Virus record (IMG/VR): IMGVR_UViG_3300010397_001068
Span: 1-46,687 of that record
DNA from: a virus
Reading direction: 5' to 3' (one strand)
Length of the DNA: 46,687 nt
The notes under the pieces are model-generated. The model did no database searches and was not told the DNA's origin. It saw only the letters and a program-made list of their open reading frames with translations. Made by a program: the position numbers and the translations under genes. The stretch's first letter is position 1. Every line of letters begins with the position of its first letter. Shown here piece after piece: positions 33,196-41,361 of this stretch.

Positions 33196-33557
33196 GTGAC
33201 TGGTATCCCCTGCTTTTCATCGGCGTCTTGATCCTCTATGGCTCGCTCCTCGTGGGCGTCATCTTCTGGCTGGTCGCTCGCGCGAACGCAGAGGAGGTCG
33301 GCGTAGAGATCGGCCCCGAGACCAAGGTTCACCGCGCTGGTCAAATGTCCGGCGACCAACAGTACTGCGCCGACTGTGGCGTGGCGATCTGTGGCCCCCT
33401 TTCGCCTTACCTGCCGCGTCAGAACCTCCGCGGCTTGTGCGGAGAGTGGGTTTATGCGCCGGGCACGCGAGTCGCTCTCGACCCGGCACGCGGCGCCCAT
33501 TGGCCTGCGAGCGGTGCGGATCTGGCTGTACTTGAAGTCTGCGAGGCGGCCCGCTGA
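33189..33557 (+). CDS. membrane-anchored CADCG-domain protein (copy 1)
   Basis: 122 residues. One membrane segment (7-29, PLLFIGVLILYGSLLVGVIF), then a domain shared with the next two genes: KVHRAGQ..GDQQYCADCG, a Gly/Arg region and W.YAPGTRVAL. It is the most diverged copy. Function unknown. Confidence 0.6.
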   Translation: MVSDWYPLLFIGVLILYGSLLVGVIFWLVARANAEEVGVEIGPETKVHRAGQMSGDQQYCADCGVAICGPLSPYLPRQNLRGLCGEWVYAPGTRVALDPARGAHWPASGADLAVLEVCEAAR

Positions 33558-33982
33558 TGCCCGCTCCTGCCTGCGAGAGGTGTGGTCTGAGGAGAGGCCG
33601 CCGCCGCTCCTGCTCCATGTGCTCGAAGCTCTGCTGCGGCAGCTGCGTCCGCCTCCTCCCGCGATCGCCGGGCCAGGCGCGGAGACCCGCGGTCTGCCAA
33701 ACGTGCTGCGAGAAGATGCTGGCCTTCGCGAATTCACTTTTACCCAAGGTCCACCGCGCCGGCACCCCGGCCCGCGGTCAGCAACGGTGCGCCGACTGCG
33801 GCCATCTTCTCATCGAGAGAAGCGGCTGCATGGTCATTGCCACCGCAGGGCCGCCTCGTGACGTCTGGTGGCCCGAGGGCAGCCGCGTCGCGGTGAGCCC
33901 TGACGGCAAGGGCTCCTGGCTCGCCGGCCCGAAAGAGCTCTCCGCGTGTGTCTGCACCAGAGCGCCGGAGGTTCCCTCGTGA
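33557..33982 (+). CDS. double zinc-finger CADCG-domain protein (copy 2)
   Basis: 141 residues. The N-terminal half is a Cys-rich cross-brace-like region (CERCG...CSMCSKLCCGSC...CQTCC). The C-terminal half is the shared domain: KVHRAGTPARGQQRCADCG, ATAGPPRDVWWPEGSRVAV, GSWLAGPKEL. The pairing with KVHRAG as in copy 1 shows recent common origin. Nucleic-acid or protein binding is likely from the Cys pattern. Confidence 0.6.
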   Translation: MPAPACERCGLRRGRRRSCSMCSKLCCGSCVRLLPRSPGQARRPAVCQTCCEKMLAFANSLLPKVHRAGTPARGQQRCADCGHLLIERSGCMVIATAGPPRDVWWPEGSRVAVSPDGKGSWLAGPKELSACVCTRAPEVPS

Positions 33983-34233
33983 TCGGGCAGGCCATCCTCG
34001 TGCACGTAGCCGCCCCGCCGGCGCTGGATCAGCAACGGTGTGCTGAGTGCGGCGAGGTTCTCCTCGATCTGACCGAAAGCGGCCTGGTGATCTGTACGGC
34101 TGGGCCTCCTCGATTGCTGGTCTGGCCAACTGGGTACGCCGTCGCGTTGAGCGCCGATGGACGCTCTGCCTGGCTCGCCTCCTCGGCTGAGGAGGCCGCC
34201 TTCGCCTGCTCCAGGGCTGGGGTGGTGCACTGA
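33979..34233 (+). CDS. CAECG-domain protein (copy 3)
   Basis: 84 residues from GTG 33979 (GTGA overlap). It is just the shared domain: LDQQRCAECG, CTAGPPRLLVWPTGYAVAL, SAWLASSAEE. ATG of the methyltransferase shares a base with its stop. The three copies in a row argue for a tandem duplication kept by selection. Confidence 0.6.
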   Translation: MIGQAILVHVAAPPALDQQRCAECGEVLLDLTESGLVICTAGPPRLLVWPTGYAVALSADGRSAWLASSAEEAAFACSRAGVVH

Positions 34234-36338
34234 TGCGCCGAAGTCGCTTTGTCCTTTCGGATGAGAACGGTCTGGTCATCGATCTTTTCGCAGGCGGGGG
34301 AGGGGCGAGCGTGGGAATCGAAGCCGCAATCGGTAGGAAGGTCGATCTCGCCATCAACCACGACGCCACCGCCCTCGCAGTCCACAAGGCAAACCACCCC
34401 GGGACTCGGCACCTCGAAGCGGATATCTGGGAAGTGCAGCCCAGGGCGGCAACGGAAGGTCGACCCGTCTACGCCTTGTGGGCGAGTCCGGATTGCACAC
34501 ACTTTTCGATCGCGAAGGGCGGAAAGCCGCGAAAGCAGAAAATCCGCTCGCTCGCAAACGTCGTCATCAAGTGGGCAAGGGCGGTTCGCCCGCGGCTGAT
34601 CTTTTTGGAAAACGTCTCGGAATTCCGCACCTGGGGACCCCTCGGGCTGGATGGCCAACCCGACAAGAAGCGGATGGGCGAGACCTTCCGATGGTGGCTG
34701 GCTCGTCTGGAGAAGCTCGGCTACGTCGTGGAATACCGCGTGCTCGACGCCTCTCTCTATGGAGCGCCGACGCGGCGCCGCCGGCTCTTTTTAATCGCCC
34801 GCTGCGACGGCCAGCCGATCGAGTGGCCAGAGGCGACGCATGGCCCGGTCAACCGGAAAGCCGGCAGGCCGGACAAGGGGCTGCTTCCGCTCAGGACGGC
34901 CGCCGAATGCATCGACTGGAGCCTTCCCTGCCCCAGCATCTTCGAGCGCTCCCGGCCGCTCGCGAAGAAGACTCTTTGGCGGATCGCTCAGGGTCTCCGG
35001 CGCTTCGTGTTGGAGAACCCGCGGCCCTTCATCGTGAACCTTTCTCACGGGGGAAGAGTCGAAACTGTCAGTGAGCCGCTGAATACGGTGACCGCCTGGC
35101 CCAAAGGGGGCGACCGCACAATCGTGGTCCCTGTCGTTGCAGGTGTGGGCGGCCGTTCTGGACAGTCTCCGGCGACGCCGGCGGACGCGCCGGTCGGAAC
35201 CGTGACCGCAAAGAACGATCGGGTGGTCTTGATGCCCGCACTGGTCGAGATGAACCACGCCAACGCCCCGCACGGCGTCGACGAGCCGCTCGGCGTGGTC
35301 ACCACCCAACACAACCGGTTCAACCTGCTGGCGCCCCACCTGGTCAAGGTGAACCACGGCGGAGACGACGCCCGCGGTGAGGCTCTGGATGCCCCCTTGT
35401 CGACGGTCACGGCAACGCAGCGGGGGCACGCTCTAATCGCTCCGTCGCTCATCAAGTTTCGCCACGATTCCACTCGCGCCGTAGTAGGCGAGCCGCTTCC
35501 AACGGTCACGGCAGGCAACGGCAGGGAGGATCGACCCGCCGGAGCGGGGCACGCGCTCGGCATCATCGCGCCGACCCTGATCCAAACCGGCTACGGCGAG
35601 CGCGAAGGCCAGCGGGCGCGGTACCTGGACCTGCACCAGCCGCTGGGTACCGAGGTCAACGGCCAGAAGCACGCCATCGTTGCCGCTCACCTCTCCCGGC
35701 AGTTCGGCAAGGGCGTCGGCTCAGAGATCGAGGAGCCGACGCCGACCGTGATGCCCGGCGGCTCCGGAAAGAGCGCCCTGGTCTCCGCCTTCCTCGCCAA
35801 ACACTATGGCGACCGCGGCCAGCGACCCGGGCTCGATGCTGGCGCGGAACCACTCGCCACCATCACTGCCTCCGATCATCACTCTCTCGCCGCCGCAACG
35901 CTGGTCAAGCTCCGAGGAGAGTGCTCGGGTGCCGATATCGAGGAGCCTGCGCCGACCGTTACCGCGGCCGGATTCCACATCGGCGAGGTTCGCGCCTTTC
36001 TCACCGCCTACTACGGCGAAGACGGTACCTCTGGCCAGTCGGTTCTGGAGCCTCTACGCACTGTTACTGCCAAGGCCCGGCTCGGTCTGGTGACGGTCGA
36101 GGGCACGGAATACCAGATCGTGGACATTGGCATGAGGATGCTGGAGCCCCACGAGCTCCTGCGCGCCCAGTTCGGTCGGTTCGCCGCGACCTACGACATC
36201 TCCGCAGCGAAGACGAAGGCCGCCAAGGTTCGCCTCATTGGCAACTCTGTGGCGCCTGAGAACGCCGAGGCGATCGTGCGCGCCAACACCGTCGCGTCGC
36301 GAGTGTCGCGCCGTCAGAACTCAGGAGCTGCCGCGTGA
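34233..36338 (+). CDS. C5 cytosine DNA methyltransferase with repeated insert
   Basis: 701 residues. SAM-binding DLFAGGGG at 17-24, catalytic C88 in SPDCTHFS, motif VI ENV at 126-128, motif VIII RRRRLF near 180 and C-terminal GNSVAPENAEAIV (motif X). Usual C5 enzymes have about 330-450 residues. The excess is about 320 residues with about ten degenerate copies of an EPL.TVTA-containing unit in the target-recognition region. It likely protects phage DNA from restriction and may recognise more than one site. Confidence 0.88.
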   Translation: MRRSRFVLSDENGLVIDLFAGGGGASVGIEAAIGRKVDLAINHDATALAVHKANHPGTRHLEADIWEVQPRAATEGRPVYALWASPDCTHFSIAKGGKPRKQKIRSLANVVIKWARAVRPRLIFLENVSEFRTWGPLGLDGQPDKKRMGETFRWWLARLEKLGYVVEYRVLDASLYGAPTRRRRLFLIARCDGQPIEWPEATHGPVNRKAGRPDKGLLPLRTAAECIDWSLPCPSIFERSRPLAKKTLWRIAQGLRRFVLENPRPFIVNLSHGGRVETVSEPLNTVTAWPKGGDRTIVVPVVAGVGGRSGQSPATPADAPVGTVTAKNDRVVLMPALVEMNHANAPHGVDEPLGVVTTQHNRFNLLAPHLVKVNHGGDDARGEALDAPLSTVTATQRGHALIAPSLIKFRHDSTRAVVGEPLPTVTAGNGREDRPAGAGHALGIIAPTLIQTGYGEREGQRARYLDLHQPLGTEVNGQKHAIVAAHLSRQFGKGVGSEIEEPTPTVMPGGSGKSALVSAFLAKHYGDRGQRPGLDAGAEPLATITASDHHSLAAATLVKLRGECSGADIEEPAPTVTAAGFHIGEVRAFLTAYYGEDGTSGQSVLEPLRTVTAKARLGLVTVEGTEYQIVDIGMRMLEPHELLRAQFGRFAATYDISAAKTKAAKVRLIGNSVAPENAEAIVRANTVASRVSRRQNSGAAA

Positions 36339-37300
36339 GCCTCACCCAACTGTTGCTCGTGGATCTTACGGGGTCCGCCACCGCGTCGACCCGCGACGCG
36401 TCGCGGGAGGTCCCCGACGACAGATCGCGGCGCGCGGCCGCGGTTCGCGACGCGTCGCCGCTGCAGGGACGTCCTGCCTGCGCCTGGTGCAGAGGGCCAA
36501 TCCCGGATCAGAAGCGGTCCGACGCCAAGACTTGCAAGAAGGCCTGTCGCCAGGCGCTGAGTCGCTTTCGCATCGGTCGCGCAGAGGCGGCCCTGGCGGA
36601 CGATCGAACGCAGGAATATGGCTACCCACCCTATCCCGGCCTCGCCGGCCGGTACTACAAGTGTCCCGAGGTCGATCACCGCGAGCTGGTGGCCCGCCTG
36701 GTCGAAGAGTTTCCCGATGGCTGGGCCCTCTCGACCTCGGCCGCGGCGCTCCAGTCCGTCCTGGCGCTCTGTCCGGCAGGGGTGAGGGTCTGCCCCTGGA
36801 TCAGGGGTGCCCGGCCCGGCAAGAGCCGCAAGGTCAAGGCCGCCTGGAAACCCCTCATTCTGTTCGGTGGCCGGCCGCCGGCACCTACCGTCGAGGTGGT
36901 GGACGTCCTCCTCTGGGGAGGAGCTGGTGCACCCGGCCGGCAACACTCCCACCCGGGCGCCCTCGTCGGAATGAAGCCGGCACCGTTCGCCGAGTGGCTC
37001 TTCCGGCTCCTGGGCGCGCGGATGGGGGACACCCTGGTCGACCTCTTCCCCGGCTCCGGTGCCATCACCCGCGCCTGGCAGCTTTACACGTCGCCGACGC
37101 CGGCACCGCGTGCGGCGTCGCGCCTGGCCGGCGCGACACGACGCCTGCAGGAGTTGCGCCCTGCTCTCCTCCTTCGGAGTAACCGACCGGCCGGAGAACA
37201 TGCCCGGCCAACTTCGGGACAGGAAGAGGAGGGTAGGGCGGAGCTCCTCGAGCCGCGACACACCGAAGCGTCGCCGGCGGCCGCTGGAGAGCCGGCGTGA
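36335..37300 (+). CDS. phage DNA methyltransferase (DPPY-type)
   Basis: 321 residues from GTG 36335 (GTGA overlap). An N-terminal Cys motif (CAWCRGPIPDQKRSDAKTC) precedes YPPYPGLAGRYYKC, a DPPY-like catalytic motif. WALSTSAAALQSVLALC follows, then the SAM motif DLFPGSGAITRAW near 240. This motif order (catalytic first) fits beta-type N6-adenine/N4-cytosine enzymes and matches 'DNA methylase' proteins of actinophages. It stands next to the C5 enzyme, so two chemistries of DNA modification are present. Confidence 0.75.
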   Translation: MSLTQLLLVDLTGSATASTRDASREVPDDRSRRAAAVRDASPLQGRPACAWCRGPIPDQKRSDAKTCKKACRQALSRFRIGRAEAALADDRTQEYGYPPYPGLAGRYYKCPEVDHRELVARLVEEFPDGWALSTSAAALQSVLALCPAGVRVCPWIRGARPGKSRKVKAAWKPLILFGGRPPAPTVEVVDVLLWGGAGAPGRQHSHPGALVGMKPAPFAEWLFRLLGARMGDTLVDLFPGSGAITRAWQLYTSPTPAPRAASRLAGATRRLQELRPALLLRSNRPAGEHARPTSGQEEEGRAELLEPRHTEASPAAAGEPA

Positions 37301-37971
37301 TCCACTACCAAGCCGCCAAGCCGACCGGCTGGGAGCTCGCCGACGAGGTCACGCTCCCCGGAGGCCGGCACCTTACCGGCACTGCCGCGAGGGTCTACAA
37401 CCTGCTGGCCGAGACGGCCAGGCGAGGCCACCGCTGGAAAGTCGGCCGGCACCCGGCGCCTGCCGGCGGATGGGTCCCCACGTGGGTGCTTCGCGAGCCC
37501 TGGGCTGGCGGATCCGCAGGAGACCGGCGGCTGAGAGACCTCCGCGAGGAGGGTGTGCCCATCGAGATGCTCACTTTCACGGGAGGCGACCTCTCCTCGC
37601 GGTCGAACCTGTGGCGCATCACTCCAAACTCGGGCGAAAAGCCTCCCGGAAGCCTTTCCGCGCAGGAATCGAGCGGCCTTCCCTTGGCCGGTCTGACCGT
37701 GCGCTTCCTGTCCGTGCCCGTCAAGGAGCGGCCTCCGGAAGCCCTCGACGTCTCGCCAGGCGCGGAGTGCGCCCTCGCGCCGTCGATCGGAATCGCAGAC
37801 GACGAGGCGTATCGTCGCGAGCTGCTCGCGACGTATCGCGACGGCCGTCTCCTGCCGGCGCTCGCCGGTCTCGTCGTGGTGGTCCTGTGGACCGACCCCG
37901 CCGCCGCCTTCGATCCCCGCCGCATGCTCGGCGTCGCACTGCGCAAGCTCGGAGCCCAGCTTGGGGGCTGA
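37297..37971 (+). CDS. hypothetical protein ahead of the replication genes
   Basis: 224 residues from GTG 37297 (GTGA overlap). The first half has a winged-helix-like part (TGTAARVYNLLAETARRGHRW, RRLRDLREEG), the second a helical tail. I do not recognise a family. Position before the initiator gene suggests an early, possibly replication-related role. Confidence 0.5.
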   Translation: MIHYQAAKPTGWELADEVTLPGGRHLTGTAARVYNLLAETARRGHRWKVGRHPAPAGGWVPTWVLREPWAGGSAGDRRLRDLREEGVPIEMLTFTGGDLSSRSNLWRITPNSGEKPPGSLSAQESSGLPLAGLTVRFLSVPVKERPPEALDVSPGAECALAPSIGIADDEAYRRELLATYRDGRLLPALAGLVVVVLWTDPAAAFDPRRMLGVALRKLGAQLGG

Positions 37972-37975
37972 TCAC

Positions 37976-38812
37976 GTGCAACGGATCTGGCAAACCTCCC
38001 GCGAGGGAGGCTCACGTCTCGTGCTGCTGCTCGCCGTGGCGAGCCACTGCGACGACGCCGGCGAGTGGCGGGCCAGCCTCGCCACCCTCCAACGCCTCTC
38101 GCGGCTCCAACGCCGCCGGGTGCAGCAAGTCGTCGACGAGCTGATCGCGGACGGCGAGCTCCAGGCCGAGACCGGGAACGGCCGCGGCAACGACTCGCTC
38201 TACCGCCTGGCGGCCGGAAAGGGTGCACCGGAGTGCACCCTTTCGCCCGCAGAGCCTGAAAAAGGGTGCAATCCAGTGCACCCTTTAGAGGCCAAGCCCA
38301 CAGAAAGGGTGCACTCCAGTGCACCCTTTAGCCGAAAGGGTGCAGCCGAGTGCACCCTTTCCGAGCCACAAAGGGTGCAGCCAGTTGCACCCTTTTTCCC
38401 TTCTTCCCCCCCCTGCACCCCCCCTAATAACCCAACAGCACCTTGCTCATCATCTGCCGTTGACCCCGGTAAGGAGTTGCGACCGCCTGCCCGGCCCCTC
38501 TCGGGGTCGCAGCAGGCCGTCGCGACGATCAGCCGGCTGTTCGAAACCGCCTCCATCCCTGTGCCCGGCCCGGGCCAGATCGCTGGCTGGATCAAAACCC
38601 TCGGCGGAGTCACCGTCCTGGAGGCGCTCGTCACCCAGCTCATCGCCGCCGGACTCGCGAAAAAATCGCGGCCGGATGCTTACGTCCACCAGGTCGTCAT
38701 GGACCGGTCTACTGCCGGCGCGGCACGACACGGGCGGCCGAGCCACCACACGGCGGGCGCCGACGACACTCGCCGCAAGCAGGCTCAAAGGCTCCTCGAG
38801 GAGGGCGAATGA
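37976..38812 (+). CDS. replication initiator-like HTH protein
   Basis: 278 residues from GTG 37976. The N-terminal winged helix (LATLQRLSRLQRRRVQQVV) is typical of phage initiator proteins. The middle (about 80-140) is low-complexity and encoded by the hairpin repeats at 38218-38395. The C-terminal domain (QAVATISRLFETASIPVPG) resembles loader-interaction parts. A helicase loader and DnaB follow, so initiator function is strongly suggested. As in lambda O, the origin would lie inside the initiator gene. Confidence 0.75.
   Translation: MQRIWQTSREGGSRLVLLLAVASHCDDAGEWRASLATLQRLSRLQRRRVQQVVDELIADGELQAETGNGRGNDSLYRLAAGKGAPECTLSPAEPEKGCNPVHPLEAKPTERVHSSAPFSRKGAAECTLSEPQRVQPVAPFFPSSPPCTPPNNPTAPCSSSAVDPGKELRPPARPLSGSQQAVATISRLFETASIPVPGPGQIAGWIKTLGGVTVLEALVTQLIAAGLAKKSRPDAYVHQVVMDRSTAGAARHGRPSHHTAGADDTRRKQAQRLLEEGE
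38218..38395 (+). repeat. five perfect hairpin repeats, probable replication origin
   Basis: Five copies of AAAGGGTGCA-N6-TGCACCCTTT at 38218-38243, 38261-38286, 38304-38329, 38335-38360 and 38370-38395. All ten-base arms match perfectly; the six-base centres differ. Copy spacing is 43, 43, 31 and 35 bp. They are followed by a pyrimidine/AT-richer run near 38390-38450. Multiple identical palindromes within an initiator gene are typical of iteron-type origins. Confidence 0.75.
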
Positions 38813-39462
38813 TCGACTGGCTCTGTCGCGCCTGCCAGCAGCCCCAGGTCGCCTGGTCCGACGTTCCTCCGGACCGCACCTGCCATGCGTGCCGCGATCG
38901 CCAGGCGGCGGCGGCGACGGCGGAGCAGACGGCCGGGATTCCCCCGGGGTATCGAGGGCTCACCCGGCAAAGCTGGGAAAAGCGTTTCGGCCGGAGCTGG
39001 CCGGCGCGAGCCGCCGCCTGGTCGGGCTCGCCGCACTGGTTCGCCACCTACGGGCCGACCGGCACCGGCAAGACCGGGCTCGCCACCGTGCTCCTCGCCG
39101 AGCACCTGCGCACCGGCCGGCGCGGGCGCTGGATCTCCGGCGCCGAGCTCTCCCGGCGGATCCAGCTCAACTTCTCCGCGGCCGACGAGGTCCTCTCGCC
39201 ACTCCTCGTCACCGGCCTGCTCGTCCTGGACGAGCCGTTCACCGGCGCCGCGACCGACTGGTACATCGAGCGGCTCGGGCTCATCTGCCGCACGCGGGAC
39301 GAGCGGCGTCTCCCAACCGTCGTCACGGCGCAGGAGCTCCCCGAGCTCTTCGCGAAGACGCCTCCGGGCGCTCCGCCCGCCCTGCTGTCGCGGATGTTGA
39401 GCGGCATCCGCCTCCCGCTCAAGGGCGACGACGTCCGCCTGCTCCGACAGGAGCCCGCCTGA
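38809..39462 (+). CDS. DnaC-like helicase loader ATPase
   Basis: 217 residues. An N-terminal zinc-ribbon (CRACQQP...CHACRDR) is followed by the P-loop GPTGTGKTG near 84-92 and Walker B LLVLDEPF near 140. The short AAA+ core is of DnaC/DnaI size. It loads the hexameric helicase encoded next. ATGA overlap with the initiator; the stop shares a base with the dnaB-like start. Confidence 0.82.
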   Translation: MIDWLCRACQQPQVAWSDVPPDRTCHACRDRQAAAATAEQTAGIPPGYRGLTRQSWEKRFGRSWPARAAAWSGSPHWFATYGPTGTGKTGLATVLLAEHLRTGRRGRWISGAELSRRIQLNFSAADEVLSPLLVTGLLVLDEPFTGAATDWYIERLGLICRTRDERRLPTVVTAQELPELFAKTPPGAPPALLSRMLSGIRLPLKGDDVRLLRQEPA

Positions 39463-40841
39463 TGGCGCCGCGCACGCTGCCGCACAGCGAAGAGTCAGAG
39501 CGCGCCGTCCTCGGTGGTCTGCTCCTCGATCCGGCCGAGCTCGCCGCGACCCGAGCGCGTCTGGAGCCGAGCGATTTCTACGTGGAGCGCCACCAGGTTC
39601 TCTACACGGCCATGCTGGCCGTCGCGGACGCCGGCTCGACGATCGACATGCTTACGCTGCAAGCGCATCTCGAGCAGGCTGGAGGCCTCGAAGCGGTGGG
39701 CGGACTCGCCTATCTCGCTAGCCTCGATGTCGATCTCCCGGACATCGGGCGGCTCGACCAGTACGTCGAGATCGTGCGCGACCGGTCCACCCGGCGCGCG
39801 CTCATCGCCGTGTCCCGCCAGACGATCACCGCGGCGGCCGGAACCGCGGAACCGGTCGGCGAGCTCCTGGCCAGCCTCCGCGGCAAGGCCGAAATCCTCC
39901 ACTCCGGCGCCGTCCGCGCCCGCTGGTCCGGCGTCGGCACAGCGATCGACGGGCTCATGGAGGCGATCGAAGCCGGGAGGGCCGAGCAGCTCCAGGGCCT
40001 TCCCACCGGATTTCCCGCTTTCGACACCGGGATCGGCGGCCTGCTGCCGGGGACGCTGATCGTGCTCGCCGGTCGGCCTGGCATGGGCAAGACGTCGTTC
40101 GCGGTCGACCTGGTCCGGCACACGGCTCTCGGCAGCGCCTTGACCTGCGGCGGCGCACCTCCTCGTCCTCCCTTGCCCGTAGGGGTTTTTTCCCTCGAAA
40201 TGGATCAGGAGGAGCTAGCTCTCAAGCTTCTCTCCGGTCAGTCGCAGATTCCCACGAAATACTTGCGATCGGGCCACGCCTCGACGCGGCAGTGGACCGA
40301 GATTTGGAAGGCCGCCAGGCATTTGGGCGCATCTCCCTTACTGATCGACGATCAGCCGGACCTGACTCTCCGAGAGCTCGAAGGCCGCGCCCGTCGCCTC
40401 CTGGCAGAGTACCCGACCCTGGCGCTCCTCGTCGTCGACTACTTGCAGCTTCTGCCTGCGGGAGAGCGCACGGCAAACCGGCGGCAGGAGGTTGGCTTGG
40501 TCACCCGCCGACTCAAGACTCTCGCGCGGTCGCTGCGGGTGCCGATCGTTGCTCTCAGCCAGCTCAACCGCGAAAACGTCCGCAGGAGCGACCCGAGACC
40601 GCACCTCGGCGACCTGGCGGAGAGCGGCGAGATCGAGGGCCACGCCGACGCGGTGATCTTCGTCCACCGCCCCGAGTACTACTCGCCGGACGACGACGAG
40701 GTCCGCGGCCTGGCGGAGCTCGTCGTCGCGAAGAACCGGCACGGCGAGACGGGCACCGTCGAGCTCGCCTGGCTGGCGCCGATCACCTCGTTCCGGACTC
40801 TGAGGCGGCAGGAACCTGCCGCGGGAGCGGACCCCTTTTGA
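39462..40841 (+). CDS. dnaB: replicative DNA helicase (DnaB-like)
   Basis: 459 residues, normal DnaB length. N-terminal domain (SEESERAVLGGLLLDP, FYVERHQVLYTAML), then RecA-like core with Walker A AGRPGMGKTS, VFSLEMDQEE (H1a), LLVVDYLQLL (Walker B) and LSQLNRENVRRSDPRPHLGDLAESGEIE (sensor region). It unwinds phage DNA at the fork. The ATG shares the last base of the loader stop. Confidence 0.95.
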   Translation: MAPRTLPHSEESERAVLGGLLLDPAELAATRARLEPSDFYVERHQVLYTAMLAVADAGSTIDMLTLQAHLEQAGGLEAVGGLAYLASLDVDLPDIGRLDQYVEIVRDRSTRRALIAVSRQTITAAAGTAEPVGELLASLRGKAEILHSGAVRARWSGVGTAIDGLMEAIEAGRAEQLQGLPTGFPAFDTGIGGLLPGTLIVLAGRPGMGKTSFAVDLVRHTALGSALTCGGAPPRPPLPVGVFSLEMDQEELALKLLSGQSQIPTKYLRSGHASTRQWTEIWKAARHLGASPLLIDDQPDLTLRELEGRARRLLAEYPTLALLVVDYLQLLPAGERTANRRQEVGLVTRRLKTLARSLRVPIVALSQLNRENVRRSDPRPHLGDLAESGEIEGHADAVIFVHRPEYYSPDDDEVRGLAELVVAKNRHGETGTVELAWLAPITSFRTLRRQEPAAGADPF

Positions 40842-41206
40842 ACCACTTCGACCCCGCCGCCGCGGCGAAATGCCTGCCACACGTCAACCCCGGTTGTGTC
40901 CGGGGCGGCCTGGCTGTGGGCCTGCGCGATGGCGCAGTCCTCGCCCTGGTCGTCGCCGAGCTGAGCTCGCGGGAAATCGCCGGGCTGAGAGCACACCAGG
41001 TGCGGCAGGTCGGGCGGCGGGTGTTCGTCAAGCTCGATCACCGCTTGCTTCCGCTTCCGGATCCCCTGGGCTCAAGGTTGCTGGCTTGGCTGGTGGAGCA
41101 GAACATCTGGGGCTCCGAGGAGCCCGTCTTCGCCGGCCAGAGAGGCGCCTTGACCCCCGAAGGGGTGATCAAGATCGTGCGCCGGTACCTCCGGGGGGTC
41201 CAATGA
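40838..41206 (+). CDS. truncated tyrosine-recombinase-like protein
   Basis: 122 residues from TTG 40838 (TTGA overlap). The fold pattern of an integrase catalytic domain's first half is visible (LRDGAVLALVVAELSSREIAGL, later LPDPLGSRLLAWLVE, GALTPEGVIKIVRRYL). The expected Arg of box I appears replaced by Ser (SSREIAG). The H-x-x-R box and tyrosine are missing. It therefore cannot be a working recombinase. It may be a regulatory remnant or a DNA-binding domain. Confidence 0.45.
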   Translation: MNHFDPAAAAKCLPHVNPGCVRGGLAVGLRDGAVLALVVAELSSREIAGLRAHQVRQVGRRVFVKLDHRLLPLPDPLGSRLLAWLVEQNIWGSEEPVFAGQRGALTPEGVIKIVRRYLRGVQ

Positions 41207-41361
41207 CCTACCGGGTCGAGCGCCGCAAGGGTCGGCTCTGGCTGAAACCGGCCTCCTCCGGTCTCCCGCTGCACCAGGCGCTCCTCCTCGCCTGCGACCT
41301 CGCCGGCTGGGGCCGCCCCGTGCAGCCGCCAGCCGCACCCGAACCCGAGGCCGGCGTATGA
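41203..41361 (+). CDS. small hypothetical protein (52 aa)
   Basis: Starts ATG 41203, overlapping the previous stop; stop overlaps the next ATG (ATGA). Sequence begins MTYRVERRKGRLWLKPASSG and ends Pro-rich. No family recognised. Coupling on both sides supports it as a real gene. Confidence 0.5.
   Translation: MTYRVERRKGRLWLKPASSGLPLHQALLLACDLAGWGRPVQPPAAPEPEAGV

Noticed and set aside
38218-38395. CRISPR array
   Set aside because: The units are palindromes with six-base centres and short irregular spacers, inside a coding gene and without cas genes.
38319-39461. Upstream extension of the DnaB frame
   Set aside because: It overlaps the initiator and loader genes entirely; DnaB homology begins at 39462, with a stop/start overlap.
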